The position numbers and the translations under genes are program-made. Positions 51,004 through 63,893 of a stretch of 64,000 bases of DNA are shown piece by piece; the first letter of the stretch is position 1, and every line of letters starts with the position of its first letter. The stretch comes from Nocardia sp. XZ_19_385 (lineage in GTDB: Bacteria; Actinomycetota; Actinomycetes; Mycobacteriales; Mycobacteriaceae). Under the pieces are notes generated by a model, which had not been told where the DNA came from, ran no database searches, and saw only the letters and a program-made list of their open reading frames with translations. The stretch covers positions 1,240,001-1,304,000 of the forward strand of contig NZ_JACVEE010000002.1 in NCBI RefSeq assembly GCF_015355755.1. Direction: 5' to 3'.

Positions 51004-53295
51004 TCAGCTGGTGCGCGGCTCGGCGTACTCCGCCGAATGCCCTTGCAGCTCACGCAGTTTGGTGCCCTCGATATCGATGTCCAGCACGATCCGATCCAGC
51101 CACCTCGGCATCCACCAGGCCCACTTGCCCAGCAGCACCAGCAGCGACGGAATCAGCACCATGCGCACCAGGAACGCGTCCAGCAGCACGCCGACCGCCA
51201 GCGCGAAGCCCATCGACTTGGCCGTGGCGTCGGTCTCCAGCAGGAACGAGCCGAACACCGAGATCATGATGATCGCGGCCGCGGTGACCACGCGCGCGCC
51301 GTGGTGGTAGCCGTTGATCACCGCTTCCTTCGGCGACTTGCCGTGCACGTATTCCTCGCGCATGCGCGTCATCAGGAACACCTGATAGTCCATGGCGAGA
51401 CCGAATACCAAGCCGATCAACATGATCGGCAGGAAGCTGACGATCGCGTGCGGATCCTTGATCAGGCCGAACTTGCCGTCCTGGAAGATCAGCACGGTCG
51501 CGCCGAAGGTGGCCGCCATGGACAGCAGGAAGCCGAGCGCCGCGGTCAACGGCACCAGCACCGAGCGGAACACCGCGATCAGCAGGAGGAACGCCGCACC
51601 GGCCACGATCGCCAGGTAGGGCACGATCTTGCTGAGCAGCACGTGGTCGATATCGGCGTAGATCGCGGTGGTGCCGGTGATGCCGTATTCCATCCCGTAC
51701 TCGGATTTCAGCTGCGCCTCGGCGTCGCGGGCCTCCGACACCAGGTCCTTGGTGGCCTTGGCATTCGGTCCGTCGTTCGGCACACCCTCGATCAGCGCGC
51801 CGCCGCCGTCCTCACTCAGCATCGGCTCGGTCACGTAATCCATGCCCGGGTAGGACGCGAGCTTGTCGTGCAACGAGCTCAGCGCGGCCTCGCGGCGCTC
51901 GGCGGGCACATTGCTCAGGTCGACCGCCACCTGCAGGATGCCGTTGCTGCCCGGCCCGAAGCCTTCGGTGCGCAGGTCGTAGGCCTTCCGGACGGTGGAG
52001 GTCTTGGGCATGCTGTCCTCGCCGGGTAGCCCGAGATTCAGGCCGGCGGCGGGCGCGGCGAGCAGACCCAGGATCAGCACGCTGAGCCCGAGCGTCACCC
52101 AGGGCGCGCGGGCGATCAGGCGGGCGACGCGGGTGCCGACGCTGACGACGCTGTCGTCTTCGGGGTCATCCTTGGCGATGTAGGGCAGCTTCGGCTTGAA
52201 CAGGAACCGCCCGAAGGCGCCGAGCAGCGCGGGCATCAGCGTGATGGCGGTGAGCACCGCGAACGCGGCCGCGACCGCGCCGCCCAGACCCATGAAGGTC
52301 AGGAACCGGACCCCGACGATGCTGAGTCCGACCAGCGCGATGATGACGGTCAGACCGGCGAACACGACCGCCGAACCGGCGGTGCCGAGCGCGATACCCG
52401 CCGCCTCCTCCGGTGAATCCTGAACTGCCAGTTCGTGTTTGTAGCGCGAGACGATGAACAGCGCGTAGTCGATGGACAGCGCGATGCCGATCATCGAGGC
52501 CAGGAACGTGGTGAAGCTGGGCACCGACAGCACCGAGGTGCCGAGGAAGATCAGCGAGGTAGCCGCACCGAGGCCGATGATGGCGGTGATGATCGGGACG
52601 AACGCGGCCACGATCGCGCCGAACGCGATGATCATGACCAGGAACGCGACGCCCATACCGATCATCTCGGATTTGCCGCTCGGCATCTCCTGCTCCATGG
52701 CGATGCTGCCGCTCATCTCGACCGTCAGCCCGGCGGCCCGCGCCGCGTCACCCGCCGCGTAGGCGGCCTCGCGGTCCTCGGCGGTGACCTTGGAGAAGTC
52801 GGTGATGGTGAACGGGACGCTGAAGTAGGCGACTGTATCGGGGGCGGTCTTGTTCAGCACGTTCAAAGGCGCGCCACTGCACTTGGCAGGGTCGGCGTCG
52901 GGAACCAGGCAGCCCATCTTCTCGGTCGCCGCGATCGGGTCGGCGAGCGGCTTGGCGTGGTCGACGATGCCCAGCGCCTCGACCTTGCCGATCAGCTCTT
53001 TGATCGCGGCCTGGTTGGGCGGGTCGGTGAGCTTCTGCCCGGCGGGCGCGCCGATCACATAGGTGCCGGTGACGGCGTCGAACTTGAAGCCCTCGGACAT
53101 GCCGGGGAAGTGCTTGTCGAGGATGTTGGTCGCCCGTTCCGAGGGCAGGTTGGGCATGCTGAAGTCGTCGGTCATCGGCTTCTTCAGCCCGTTGCCGAGC
53201 GCGCCGAGAACCACGAACAGCAGCAACCACACGGGCAGCACAATCCATTTGCGGCGGAAGGCGAACTTCCCCCACCGATATAGCCATACAGACAC
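51004..53295 (-). CDS. MMPL-family RND transporter 1
   Basis: Lipid- or drug-exporting MMPL protein of 763 aa with twelve spans and two periplasmic domains. Start MSVWLYRWGKFAFRRKWIVLPVWLLL from a GTG behind GAGGAG. Motifs: IDYALFIVSRYKHEL in TM4 with the proton-relay Asp/Tyr, and LVFGLAMDYQVFLMTRMREEYVHG in TM10. A neighbouring paralogue shares most of this sequence. MMPLs export mycolate precursors, siderophores or glycolipids in mycolata; this subfamily is short (no C-terminal extension). Confidence 0.92.
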   Translation of the reverse strand: MSVWLYRWGKFAFRRKWIVLPVWLLLFVVLGALGNGLKKPMTDDFSMPNLPSERATNILDKHFPGMSEGFKFDAVTGTYVIGAPAGQKLTDPPNQAAIKELIGKVEALGIVDHAKPLADPIAATEKMGCLVPDADPAKCSGAPLNVLNKTAPDTVAYFSVPFTITDFSKVTAEDREAAYAAGDAARAAGLTVEMSGSIAMEQEMPSGKSEMIGMGVAFLVMIIAFGAIVAAFVPIITAIIGLGAATSLIFLGTSVLSVPSFTTFLASMIGIALSIDYALFIVSRYKHELAVQDSPEEAAGIALGTAGSAVVFAGLTVIIALVGLSIVGVRFLTFMGLGGAVAAAFAVLTAITLMPALLGAFGRFLFKPKLPYIAKDDPEDDSVVSVGTRVARLIARAPWVTLGLSVLILGLLAAPAAGLNLGLPGEDSMPKTSTVRKAYDLRTEGFGPGSNGILQVAVDLSNVPAERREAALSSLHDKLASYPGMDYVTEPMLSEDGGGALIEGVPNDGPNAKATKDLVSEARDAEAQLKSEYGMEYGITGTTAIYADIDHVLLSKIVPYLAIVAGAAFLLLIAVFRSVLVPLTAALGFLLSMAATFGATVLIFQDGKFGLIKDPHAIVSFLPIMLIGLVFGLAMDYQVFLMTRMREEYVHGKSPKEAVINGYHHGARVVTAAAIIMISVFGSFLLETDATAKSMGFALAVGVLLDAFLVRMVLIPSLLVLLGKWAWWMPRWLDRIVLDIDIEGTKLRELQGHSAEYAEPRTS

Positions 53296-53454
53296 GGGTT
53301 CTCCTCGCGGTGATCGGATCGAGCCTGATAGACACGCCACACCGGTCAGAGCGCCGGTGGATAACCGAGCTGAAGAGCGGAACTTGTTCCGAGTCTGCTG
53401 TGGTCCGCGCACAAGATCAAGAACCGACGGCAGCTGTTATGAAGGGGAAACGCA

Positions 53455-53489
53455 CTCGGCCCCGCACCTGAGGCAGGTGCGGGGCCGAG
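53455..53489 (-). terminator. Terminator of MMPL transporter 2
   Basis: Perfect 16-bp stem CTCGGCCCCGCACCTG / CAGGTGCGGGGCCGAG with a 3-nt loop, 17 nt after the stop codon. It separates the two MMPL transcripts. Confidence 0.88.
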
Positions 53490-53505
53490 CGTCGCGGGGG
53501 AGAGG

Positions 53506-55845
53506 TCAGCTCACGCCGACCGGCTCCTTCTGCAATTGCACTGTCTTCTGCTGCAGGCCCTGCAGCTTGGCGCCTTCCACATCGATGTCGGGCAGGATCC
53601 GGTCGAGCCACTTCGGGATCCACCAGGACCACTTACCCATGAGCACCAGCAGCGACGGGATCAGCACCATGCGGACGATGAACGCGTCGAACAGCACGCC
53701 CGCTGCCAGCGCGAAGCCCATGGACTTCGCCGTCGCGTCCGGCATCAGCATGAAGCCGCCGAACACCGAAACCATGATCACCGCAGCGGCCGTGACCACG
53801 CGGGCGCCGTGGTGGTACCCGCTGATCATCGCCTCCTTGGCGGACTTGCCGTGCACGAATTCCTCGCGCATACGGGTCACCAGGAACACCTGGTAATCCA
53901 TGGCCAGGCCGAACACCAAACCGATCAGCATGATCGGCAGGAAGCTGATGATCGGCTGCGGATCCGCGATCAATCCGAACGCGCCCTCCTGGAAGATGAG
54001 GACCGTCGCACCGAACGTCGCCGCCATGGACAGCAGGAACCCGAGCGCCGCGGTGAGCGGTACCAGGATCGAGCGGAACACCAGGATCAGCAGCAAGAAC
54101 GCGGCGCCGGCCACGATGGCCAGGTACGGCACGATCTTGCCGAGCAGCACGTTGTCGACGTCGGCGTAGATCGCGGTGACACCGGTGACGCCGTACTCCA
54201 TGCCGTATTCGGACTGGAACGCACCTTCGGCGTCCCGAGCATGCTTGACCAGGTCCTTGGTGACCTGCTCGTTCGGACCCGTCTTCGGCACACCGTTGAA
54301 CATCGCGCCCGCGCCGTCGGCGCTGGACATGGTCGCGGTCAGGTAATCCATGTCCGGGTAGGACGCGATCTTCTCGCGCAGCGCGGTGAGCGCCGGTTCC
54401 CGTTGCGCGGCCGGGACATCGCTGAGGTCGACCGCGATCATCAGCAGGCCGTTGCTGCCTTCGCCGAAGCCCTCGGTGCGGATGTCGTAAGCCTTGCGGA
54501 CGGTGGTGTCCTTGGACATGCTGCCCTCGCCCGGCAGGCCGAGGTTCATCCCGGCCGCGGGGGCGGCCAGCGCGCCGAGCACGACGACGCTCAGGATGAA
54601 GGTCAGCAGCGGCATCTTGCCGATGACGCGGGCGAACCGGGTGCCGTTGGTGACCGAGCTGTCGTCTTCCGGGTCGTGCTTGGCGACGAAGGGCACCTTC
54701 GGTTTGAACAGGAACCGTCCGAAGGCGCCCATCAGCGCCGGCAGGAAGGTGATCGCGGTGAGCACCGCGAACGCGGCGGCGATAGCGCCGCCGAGGCCCA
54801 TGAACGTCAGGAACTGCACGCCGACGATGCTCAGTCCGAGCAGCGCGATGATGACGGTCAGTCCGGCGAACACCACCGCCGAGCCTGCGGTGCCCAGGGC
54901 GATGCCCGCGGCTTCCTCGGGCGAATCCTGCACGACCAGTTCGTGTTTGTACCGGGAGACGATGAACAGCGCGTAGTCGATGGACAGCGCGATGCCGATC
55001 ATGGTCGCCAGAATCGGCGTGAAGGTCGGGATCGTCAGGAACGAGGTGCCGAGCAGGATGGTCGAGGTCGCCAGGCCGAGGCCGACGATCGCGGTGATCA
55101 GCGGCACGAACGCGGCGATCAGCGCACCGAAGGCGATGATCATGACGAGGAAGGCGACGCCGAAGCCGATCGCCTCCGACGAGGCGCTGGGCTGCTCCTG
55201 CTCGAGCGGCAGGGAGCCACTCATCTCGACGGTGAGTCCGGCGTTGCGGGCGGCGTCGGCGACGTTGTAGGCCAGCTTCCGGTCCTCGGGGGTGACGTCG
55301 GCAATGGTCGCCATCTTGAACGGGACTTCGAGCACCGCGACCGTGTCGGGCTGGGCGCCCAGCACGTTCAACGGCGCACCGGCGCAGTAGGACTTGGCAT
55401 CGGCGCTGGCGCGGTCGACAGCCACGCAGTCGATCGTCTTCTCCGGGCCGATCGGCATGCTTTCGGCCATCGTGATCGGGTTGACCAGCGGCTTGTTCTC
55501 ATTGCCGCTGTCGACGATCGGCAGTTCGCGCAGCTTGGCGATCAGGTCGTCGACGGCGGTCTTGTTGGCCGGATCGGTGAGCTTCTGGCCCTCCGGCGCC
55601 TTGATCACATAGGTGCCGAGGACGGCGTCCATGCTGAATTGTGCCGACATGCCGGGAAAGTGCTGGTCCAGGATGTCGGTGGCCCGCTCGGACGGCAGGT
55701 TCGGCATGGAGAAGTCGTCGTTCATCGGCTTGCTGATGACGCCTGCGACGCCGCCCACCACGATCAGTAGGACCAGCCAGACGGGAAGCACGATCCATTT
55801 CCGGCGGAAAGCGAACTTTCCCCATCTATAGAGAAATACGGACAC
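53506..55845 (-). CDS. MMPL-family RND transporter 2
   Basis: Paralogue of 779 aa, nearly collinear with transporter 1 (identical MSVxLYRWGKFAFRRKWIVLPVWL start, FSMPNLPSERAT, IDYALFIVSRYKHELVVQDS, LVFGLAMDYQVFLVTRMREEF). It is 16 aa longer, with the insert in the first periplasmic domain (GPEKTIDCVAVDRASADAKS). GTG start with AGGAG upstream. Transcribed away from the TetR gene at 56054, which probably controls it through the palindrome at 55953-55968. Confidence 0.93.
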   Translation of the reverse strand: MSVFLYRWGKFAFRRKWIVLPVWLVLLIVVGGVAGVISKPMNDDFSMPNLPSERATDILDQHFPGMSAQFSMDAVLGTYVIKAPEGQKLTDPANKTAVDDLIAKLRELPIVDSGNENKPLVNPITMAESMPIGPEKTIDCVAVDRASADAKSYCAGAPLNVLGAQPDTVAVLEVPFKMATIADVTPEDRKLAYNVADAARNAGLTVEMSGSLPLEQEQPSASSEAIGFGVAFLVMIIAFGALIAAFVPLITAIVGLGLATSTILLGTSFLTIPTFTPILATMIGIALSIDYALFIVSRYKHELVVQDSPEEAAGIALGTAGSAVVFAGLTVIIALLGLSIVGVQFLTFMGLGGAIAAAFAVLTAITFLPALMGAFGRFLFKPKVPFVAKHDPEDDSSVTNGTRFARVIGKMPLLTFILSVVVLGALAAPAAGMNLGLPGEGSMSKDTTVRKAYDIRTEGFGEGSNGLLMIAVDLSDVPAAQREPALTALREKIASYPDMDYLTATMSSADGAGAMFNGVPKTGPNEQVTKDLVKHARDAEGAFQSEYGMEYGVTGVTAIYADVDNVLLGKIVPYLAIVAGAAFLLLILVFRSILVPLTAALGFLLSMAATFGATVLIFQEGAFGLIADPQPIISFLPIMLIGLVFGLAMDYQVFLVTRMREEFVHGKSAKEAMISGYHHGARVVTAAAVIMVSVFGGFMLMPDATAKSMGFALAAGVLFDAFIVRMVLIPSLLVLMGKWSWWIPKWLDRILPDIDVEGAKLQGLQQKTVQLQKEPVGVS

Positions 55846-55952
55846 GGGGGGATACTCCTAAGCGAAAGACAGTGGGACGTGCTGAGTTCCGGGGCGCGTA
55901 GACAGCACTCGCGGGGCCCCTGCATGGCCCTCGCCTCCATTGACGCTTTCTG

Positions 55953-55968
55953 CCTACCGTGCGGTAGG
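55953..55968. promoter_or_regulatory. TetR-type operator palindrome
   Basis: CCTACCGTGCGGTAGG is a perfect 16-bp palindrome, immediately followed by a partial repeat TAGACTACCG. It lies between the divergent MMPL2 and tetR genes, about 110 bp from the MMPL start and 86 bp from the tetR start. A TTGACG -35-like element is at 55940-55945. Confidence 0.75.
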
Positions 55969-56053
55969 TAGACTACCGAGCGACTAAGTGGAGGTACAAC
56001 CTCTATTTTCAGTGGCACGGTTAGCGCGGCTCACTAAGTAGGACAGGACATCG

Positions 56054-56647
56054 ATGGACACCTCAGCGACGACCCACTCCGTTCCCGCAGGTAGCGGGAC
56101 TAAAACGGCAATTCGGGACGCCGCGGTGGAGCTGTTCGGCAGCAAAGGATTCGAGCAGACGAGCCTCCGCGAGGTCGCCGATGCGGTAGGAATCACAAAG
56201 GCCTCGCTCTACTATCACTACCCCTCGAAGCTGGATCTGCTTGTCGCGATCGTGAATCCGATCGTCGAGCACATGCGCGCGGTGGCCGAGGACATCAAGA
56301 CCGTCCCCTTCAGCGCCGAGGGCGTGCGGACCGTGCTGCAGACCTACATCCGGGGCATGCTGCGCAACCGTGACGCGGGCGCACTGTGCGTGCGCGACAC
56401 CGTCGCGATCCTCAACGCGATGGCCGGTCGCTACCCGGACATGTTCGAATTCGGCCGGCAACTGGGGGATTGGCTGGCCGGCCCGGACCCGAGCCCGGAG
56501 CAGAAACTGCGGGCCAGCGCCGCGCTGCAGGTGCTCGAGGTGGCGTTGTTCTCCGGCGAAGTCGCGCCGGAGGCGGACGAGGCGCTCATCGAGACCACGC
56601 TGCTGGATGCGGCCACCTGTGTACTGACCGCCTGCGGCACGAACTAG
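56054..56647 (+). CDS. TetR-family regulator of the MMPL locus
   Basis: Protein of 197 aa: HTH at 15-65 (AIRDAAVELFGSKGFEQTSLREVADAVGITKASLYYHYPSK), then a C-terminal ligand domain with AEDIKTVPFSAEGVRTVLQTY. Divergent from MMPL2 around a 16-bp palindrome. Likely autoregulated repressor responding to a hydrophobic ligand. Confidence 0.9.
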   Translation: MDTSATTHSVPAGSGTKTAIRDAAVELFGSKGFEQTSLREVADAVGITKASLYYHYPSKLDLLVAIVNPIVEHMRAVAEDIKTVPFSAEGVRTVLQTYIRGMLRNRDAGALCVRDTVAILNAMAGRYPDMFEFGRQLGDWLAGPDPSPEQKLRASAALQVLEVALFSGEVAPEADEALIETTLLDAATCVLTACGTN

Positions 56648-56696
56648 CGCAGTAGATTTCATAGCGGAACAACCGGGAACCGAGCAGGGAGCAGCA

Positions 56697-57176
56697 GTGC
56701 ATATCACCGCGAAGGTCGACTACGCGGTGCGAACCCTGCTCGAAATCGCCAAGGGGGGTGGGTCCGCCGCGCTCAAAGCCGACGCCATCGCGACCGCGCA
56801 GCAGATCCCGCCGAAGGTGCTCGAGACCGTGCTCGGCGAACTGCGCCGGGCCGAGCTGGTGATCAGCCGGCGCGGACCCGACGGCGGGTACTGGCTGGCC
56901 CGGCCCGCCCTGGACATCTCCATCGCCGACGTGATCCGCGCGGTCGAGGGCCCGCTGGCCTCGGTGCGCGGCGAGCGGCCCGAGGACGTGAAATACGAAG
57001 GCGTGGCCGAGCCGTTGCAGCAGGTCTGGATCGCGGTGCGGGTGAATCTGCGTGCCGTGCTGGAGAACGTGTCGATCGGCGACATCGCCGACGATCAGCT
57101 GCCGGAATTCGTCGGAGCGCTGATCGCCGACCCCGGCGCCTGGGCGCGCCGGGAGCCGCACGTGCAACCCAGCTGA
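56697..57176 (+). CDS. Rrf2-family regulator without cysteine ligands
   Basis: Protein of 159 aa starting VHITAKVDYAVRTLLEIAKGG, with wHTH QQIPPKVLETVLGELRRAELVISRRGPDGGYWLARP, the Rrf2 signature. The loop where IscR/NsrR hold three Cys reads VEGPLASVRGERPEDVKYEG and has none, nor is there a Cys anywhere. So it cannot bind an Fe-S cluster in the usual way, like CymR. AGGGAG 6 nt before the GTG. Target unknown; it lies 72 bp upstream of the ABC exporter pair. Confidence 0.88.
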   Translation: MHITAKVDYAVRTLLEIAKGGGSAALKADAIATAQQIPPKVLETVLGELRRAELVISRRGPDGGYWLARPALDISIADVIRAVEGPLASVRGERPEDVKYEGVAEPLQQVWIAVRVNLRAVLENVSIGDIADDQLPEFVGALIADPGAWARREPHVQPS

Positions 57177-57248
57177 GCGCACCGGTTTCATGCCCGCCGC
57201 TAAACCTCGCGACGGGCGTCACCACCAGCCGGTAGCCTGCCTAACATC

Positions 57249-58978
57249 ATGTTGATCCGACTGCTCCGCACCTCCCTCGCCCCCTACCGTGCCCAACTGG
57301 CCGGGGTCGTTGTGCTACAGCTGATCTCGGTTATCGCGATGTTGTATCTGCCCAGCTTGAACGCCGATCTGATCGACAACGGCGTCACCAAGGGCGATAT
57401 CGGATATATCTGGAACACCGGTTTGTGGATGCTCGCGGTGACCGGTGTGCAGATCGTCGCGTCCGCCTGCTCGGTATATCTGGGGGCGCAGGCCGCGATG
57501 GCGGCGGGCCGGGATATGCGCGGGGCGCTGCTGCATCGGGTCGGCACCTTCTCCGCGCGCGAGGTCGGCCAGTTCGGTGCGCCGTCGCTGATCACCCGCA
57601 ATACCAATGACATTCAGCAGGTGCAGCTGCTCATCGTGATGTCGGCGACCATCCTGGTGATGGCGCCGATCATGTGTTTCGGCGGCATCTTCATGGCGTT
57701 GCGCGAAGACCTCGGGCTGTCCTGGCTGTTGCTGATCGCGGTGCCCGCACTCGCTGTCGCGATGGGCTTGATCGTGGCCCGCATGGTGCCCGGCTTCCGG
57801 GATATGCAGCACCGGATCGACGAGGTGAACCGGGTGCTGCGCGAGCAGATCACCGGTATCCGCGTGGTGCGCGCTTTCGTCCGGGAACGGCAGGAGACCT
57901 GGCGTTTCGGGCTGGCGAACTCGGAGCTCACCGATACCTCGCTGCGCGTCGGGCGTTTGATGGCGCTGATGTTACCGGTGGTCATGCTGATCTCGAACGT
58001 CACCGCGGTCGCGGTGATCTGGTTCGGCGGGCACCTCGTCGAAGACGGGACGATGCAGATCGGCTCGCTGACGGCGATGCTGTCCTACATCATGCAGATC
58101 CTGATGGCCGTCATGATGGCCTCGTTCCTGGCCATGATGGCGCCGCGCGCCGCGGTCTCGGCTGATCGGATCGGCGCGGTGCTGGACACCGAGACCTCGG
58201 TGGTGCCGCCCAAGTTCCCGCAGCCGTTCGCCGCCGACCCGGCCTCGGTGGACGTGTCCTACGCCGAATTCGCCTATCCGGGCGCGGAGAAGCCGGTCTT
58301 GAAGGCGATCAAGTTCGAGGTGAAGCCGGGGACGACGACCGCGATCGTCGGATCCACCGGCGCGGGTAAGACCACGCTGCTCAACCTGATTCCGCGGCTC
58401 ATCGACGTCACCGACGGCGCGCTGTATGTCGGCGGCACGGATGTGCGCCACCTCGATCTGGAGCTGCTGCGCGAACACATCGGTTTGGTGCCGCAGAAGG
58501 CGTACCTGTTCTCCGGAACCGTCGCGAGCAACCTGCGCTACGGCAAACCCGACGCCACCGACGAAGAACTTTGGCGCGCACTGGAAATCGCGCAGGCCGA
58601 TGATTTCGTGCGGGACATGCCGCAGGGCCTGGACACGCCGGTCGCCCAGGGCGGCACCACCGTTTCCGGTGGTCAGCGGCAGCGCTTGGCGATCGCCCGG
58701 GCGCTGGTGCGCCAACCCCGGATCTACCTGTTCGACGATTCGTTCTCCGCGCTCGACGTGGCCACCGACGCGCGACTGCGCGACGCCTTGCGGCCGGTGA
58801 CCAGGGACGCTTCGGTAATCATTGTCGCGCAACGGATTTCCACCATCCGCGACGCGGACCAGATCGTGGTGCTGGAGGACGGGGCGATGGCGGGGATCGG
58901 GACCCACGAGCAATTGCTGCGTGACTGTCCGGAGTACCAGGAAATCGTCGAGTCCCAGCTGTCCGCGGAGGAGGTGCG

Positions 58979-58982
<4 letters not shown>
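57249..58982 (+). CDS. ABC exporter half-transporter with degenerate ATP site (second pair, first gene)
   Basis: ABC exporter subunit of 577 aa with six spans and an NBD: Walker A GSTGAGKTT near 367, signature TVSGGQRQRLAI, Walker B LFDDSFSALD where Asp replaces the catalytic Glu. The partner gene has LDEATSS. ATGA overlap with the next gene. Related to LmrC/YheI-type heterodimers. ATG 57249 lacks a clear ribosome site. Confidence 0.92.
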
Positions 58983-62228
<3,246 letters not shown>

Positions 62229-62229
62229 C

Positions 62230-62523
62230 TCATTCGCGGGTCAGTTCGGCGTGCTCGCTCAGTTCGAGATCGATGAACGCCCCGATCATGGCCCGCCACA
62301 CCGCTTCGGCCACCTCGGGAGCCAGCCCGGCCGCGGCCGCGCGCTCCCGGGCCAGCGTCACCACGCGCGCCACCCGATCGGGCGCGCGCACCGCCTGCTC
62401 GTCGGTCTTGAAGGTGGCGGCGGTGCGGACCAGCCCCTGCCGCTCGGCAAGCAGTCGAATCAACTGGGCGTCGAGGGCGTCGATTCGGGCGCGGACTTCG
62501 TCGAGAGACTGTGGAGCTGACAC
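62230..62523 (-). CDS. Chorismate mutase, AroQ type
   Basis: Small helical enzyme of 97 aa that converts chorismate to prephenate, feeding TyrA/PheA. LDEVRARIDALDAQLIRLLAERQGLVRTAATFKTDE shows the N-terminal Arg and Lys of the active site, with VWRAMIGAFIDLEL at the end. GTG start. It is on the opposite strand from tgt and abuts its stop codon (1-bp gap). Confidence 0.88.
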   Translation of the reverse strand: MSAPQSLDEVRARIDALDAQLIRLLAERQGLVRTAATFKTDEQAVRAPDRVARVVTLARERAAAAGLAPEVAEAVWRAMIGAFIDLELSEHAELTRE

Positions 62524-62592
62524 GGTCGCCGACCCTAGCCGAAAGTGACGCGCCCCCGCCGATCGGCGGGGGCGCGTGCGACATGGTGCACA

Positions 62593-63366
62593 TCAGACGT
62601 GCAGCGGGTCGGATTCCTTTGGCGCGTAAGTAGGTTCGTGCTTCTTCAAGTATCCGATGACCTGGTAGGTGATCGGCATGACGAGCAGTTCGACGAGGGT
62701 CTTCCAGAGGAAGCCGACGATCAGGTAGTTGAGGAACTGCTGCCAGGTCTCGATGCCGATGACGCCGGCCGCGATCGAGCAGAAGATCAGGGTGTCGGCG
62801 AATTCACCGACCACGGTGGAGCCGATCAGCCGGGCCCACAGGTGTTTTTCCTTGGTCCGTTCCTTGATCAGCACCAGCGTCGCGGAATTCAGCAGCTGAC
62901 CCACGAAGTAGCCGAGCAGTCCCGCGAGCACGAGGCGCCAGCTGGTGCCGAGCACGGTCCGGAAGGCTTCCTGATGTTCGTAGAAGCCCGCGGCCGGCAG
63001 CTGGACCGCGATGGTGAAGCAGGCCACCATCAGCACCAGTGCGCCGAAGCCGTAGTAGATGGCGCGGCGGGTGGCACGGAAGCCGTACACCTCGCTGAGC
63101 ACGTCGCCCAGCACGTAGGCCAGCGGGAAGAGGAAGAAGGCGCCGTCGGTGCCGATGGGCAGGATCTGGAACGGGCCGACCGACAGCGATTCGCCGCCGA
63201 AGAACTCCACGCCCTTGCTGGCGCAGACATTGGAAATGATCAGTGTTGCCGTGAACAGCGCCACGATGGGTGTGTAGTACCCCCGCGCAACCTGGGCGAA
63301 TGCCGCATGGGTCGGCGCGGGGTGTCCAGACCGGTCGGGTGCTGGGTTTGTCTGTAAGTCACTCAC
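62593..63366 (-). CDS. yhhQ: Queuosine-precursor transporter (YhhQ/QPTR type)
   Basis: Membrane protein of 257 aa with six spans. QPTR motifs: IVALFTATLIISNVCASKGVEFFG, FLFPLAYVLGDVLSEVYGFRATRRAIYYGF and GSTVVGEFADTLIFCSIAA. It imports preQ0/preQ1 or queuine-like bases for Tgt. Placed near tgt with the opposite orientation, separated by chorismate mutase. I put the start at the GTG 63366, since the earlier frame start at 63405 overlaps the divergent gene's ATG. Confidence 0.92.
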   Translation of the reverse strand: MSDLQTNPAPDRSGHPAPTHAAFAQVARGYYTPIVALFTATLIISNVCASKGVEFFGGESLSVGPFQILPIGTDGAFFLFPLAYVLGDVLSEVYGFRATRRAIYYGFGALVLMVACFTIAVQLPAAGFYEHQEAFRTVLGTSWRLVLAGLLGYFVGQLLNSATLVLIKERTKEKHLWARLIGSTVVGEFADTLIFCSIAAGVIGIETWQQFLNYLIVGFLWKTLVELLVMPITYQVIGYLKKHEPTYAPKESDPLHV

Positions 63367-63403
63367 AAGGTTTATCCAACCAGGTCTCACATACCCTGTA
63401 TCC

Positions 63404-63889
63404 ATGACGAAGCCCGGCGATTCCGACGAATGGTGGAAGCAGTACGGCGGTGAAGGCGTGTCCGCTGACTCCGGTGCGCAGCCTTCGACTCCGCAGTACC
63501 CGACTTCCGAGCCGTCCGGGTATCCGTCGGCTCCGCAGTACCAACAGCCCCCGGCGCAGCCGTATCAATCCGCGCCGCAACAGTTTCCGCAGGCCCCGGG
63601 CCCGGCGTATCCGAGTCCGCCCGGATATCAGCCTTACGGTTACGCGCCGGCGCCCAGCCAGACCAACGGCTTGGCGATCGGTGCGCTGGTCTCCTCGCTC
63701 GTCGGTTTCTGCAGCTGCGGCATCGGTTCGCTGGTCGGCATCGTGCTCGGCGTGATGGCGCTGAATCAGCTGAAGGAGAACCCGTACCAGGACGGTCGCG
63801 GCATGGCCCAGTCCAGCATCTGGGTCGGTGTCGCCGGCATCGTGGTCACCATTCTTTACTGGACCCTGGTCATCTTCAGCGAGAACTGA
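63404..63889 (+). CDS. DUF4190 membrane protein with proline-rich head
   Basis: Protein of 161 aa. The first 85 residues are a Pro/Gln/Tyr/Ser-rich cytosolic tail (PQYPTSEPSGYPSAPQYQQP), then two membrane spans with NGLAIGALVSSLVGFCSCGIGSLVGIVLG typical of DUF4190, ending in WVGVAGIVVTILYWTLVIF. Function unknown; common in actinomycetes. Confidence 0.82.
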   Translation: MTKPGDSDEWWKQYGGEGVSADSGAQPSTPQYPTSEPSGYPSAPQYQQPPAQPYQSAPQQFPQAPGPAYPSPPGYQPYGYAPAPSQTNGLAIGALVSSLVGFCSCGIGSLVGIVLGVMALNQLKENPYQDGRGMAQSSIWVGVAGIVVTILYWTLVIFSEN

Positions 63890-63893
63890 CCGG

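Noticed and set aside
53536..55770. 744-aa plus-strand frame opposite MMPL2, rich in His, Gln and Arg
   Set aside because: Antisense mirror of the MMPL coding sequence; composition is typical of antisense shadows.
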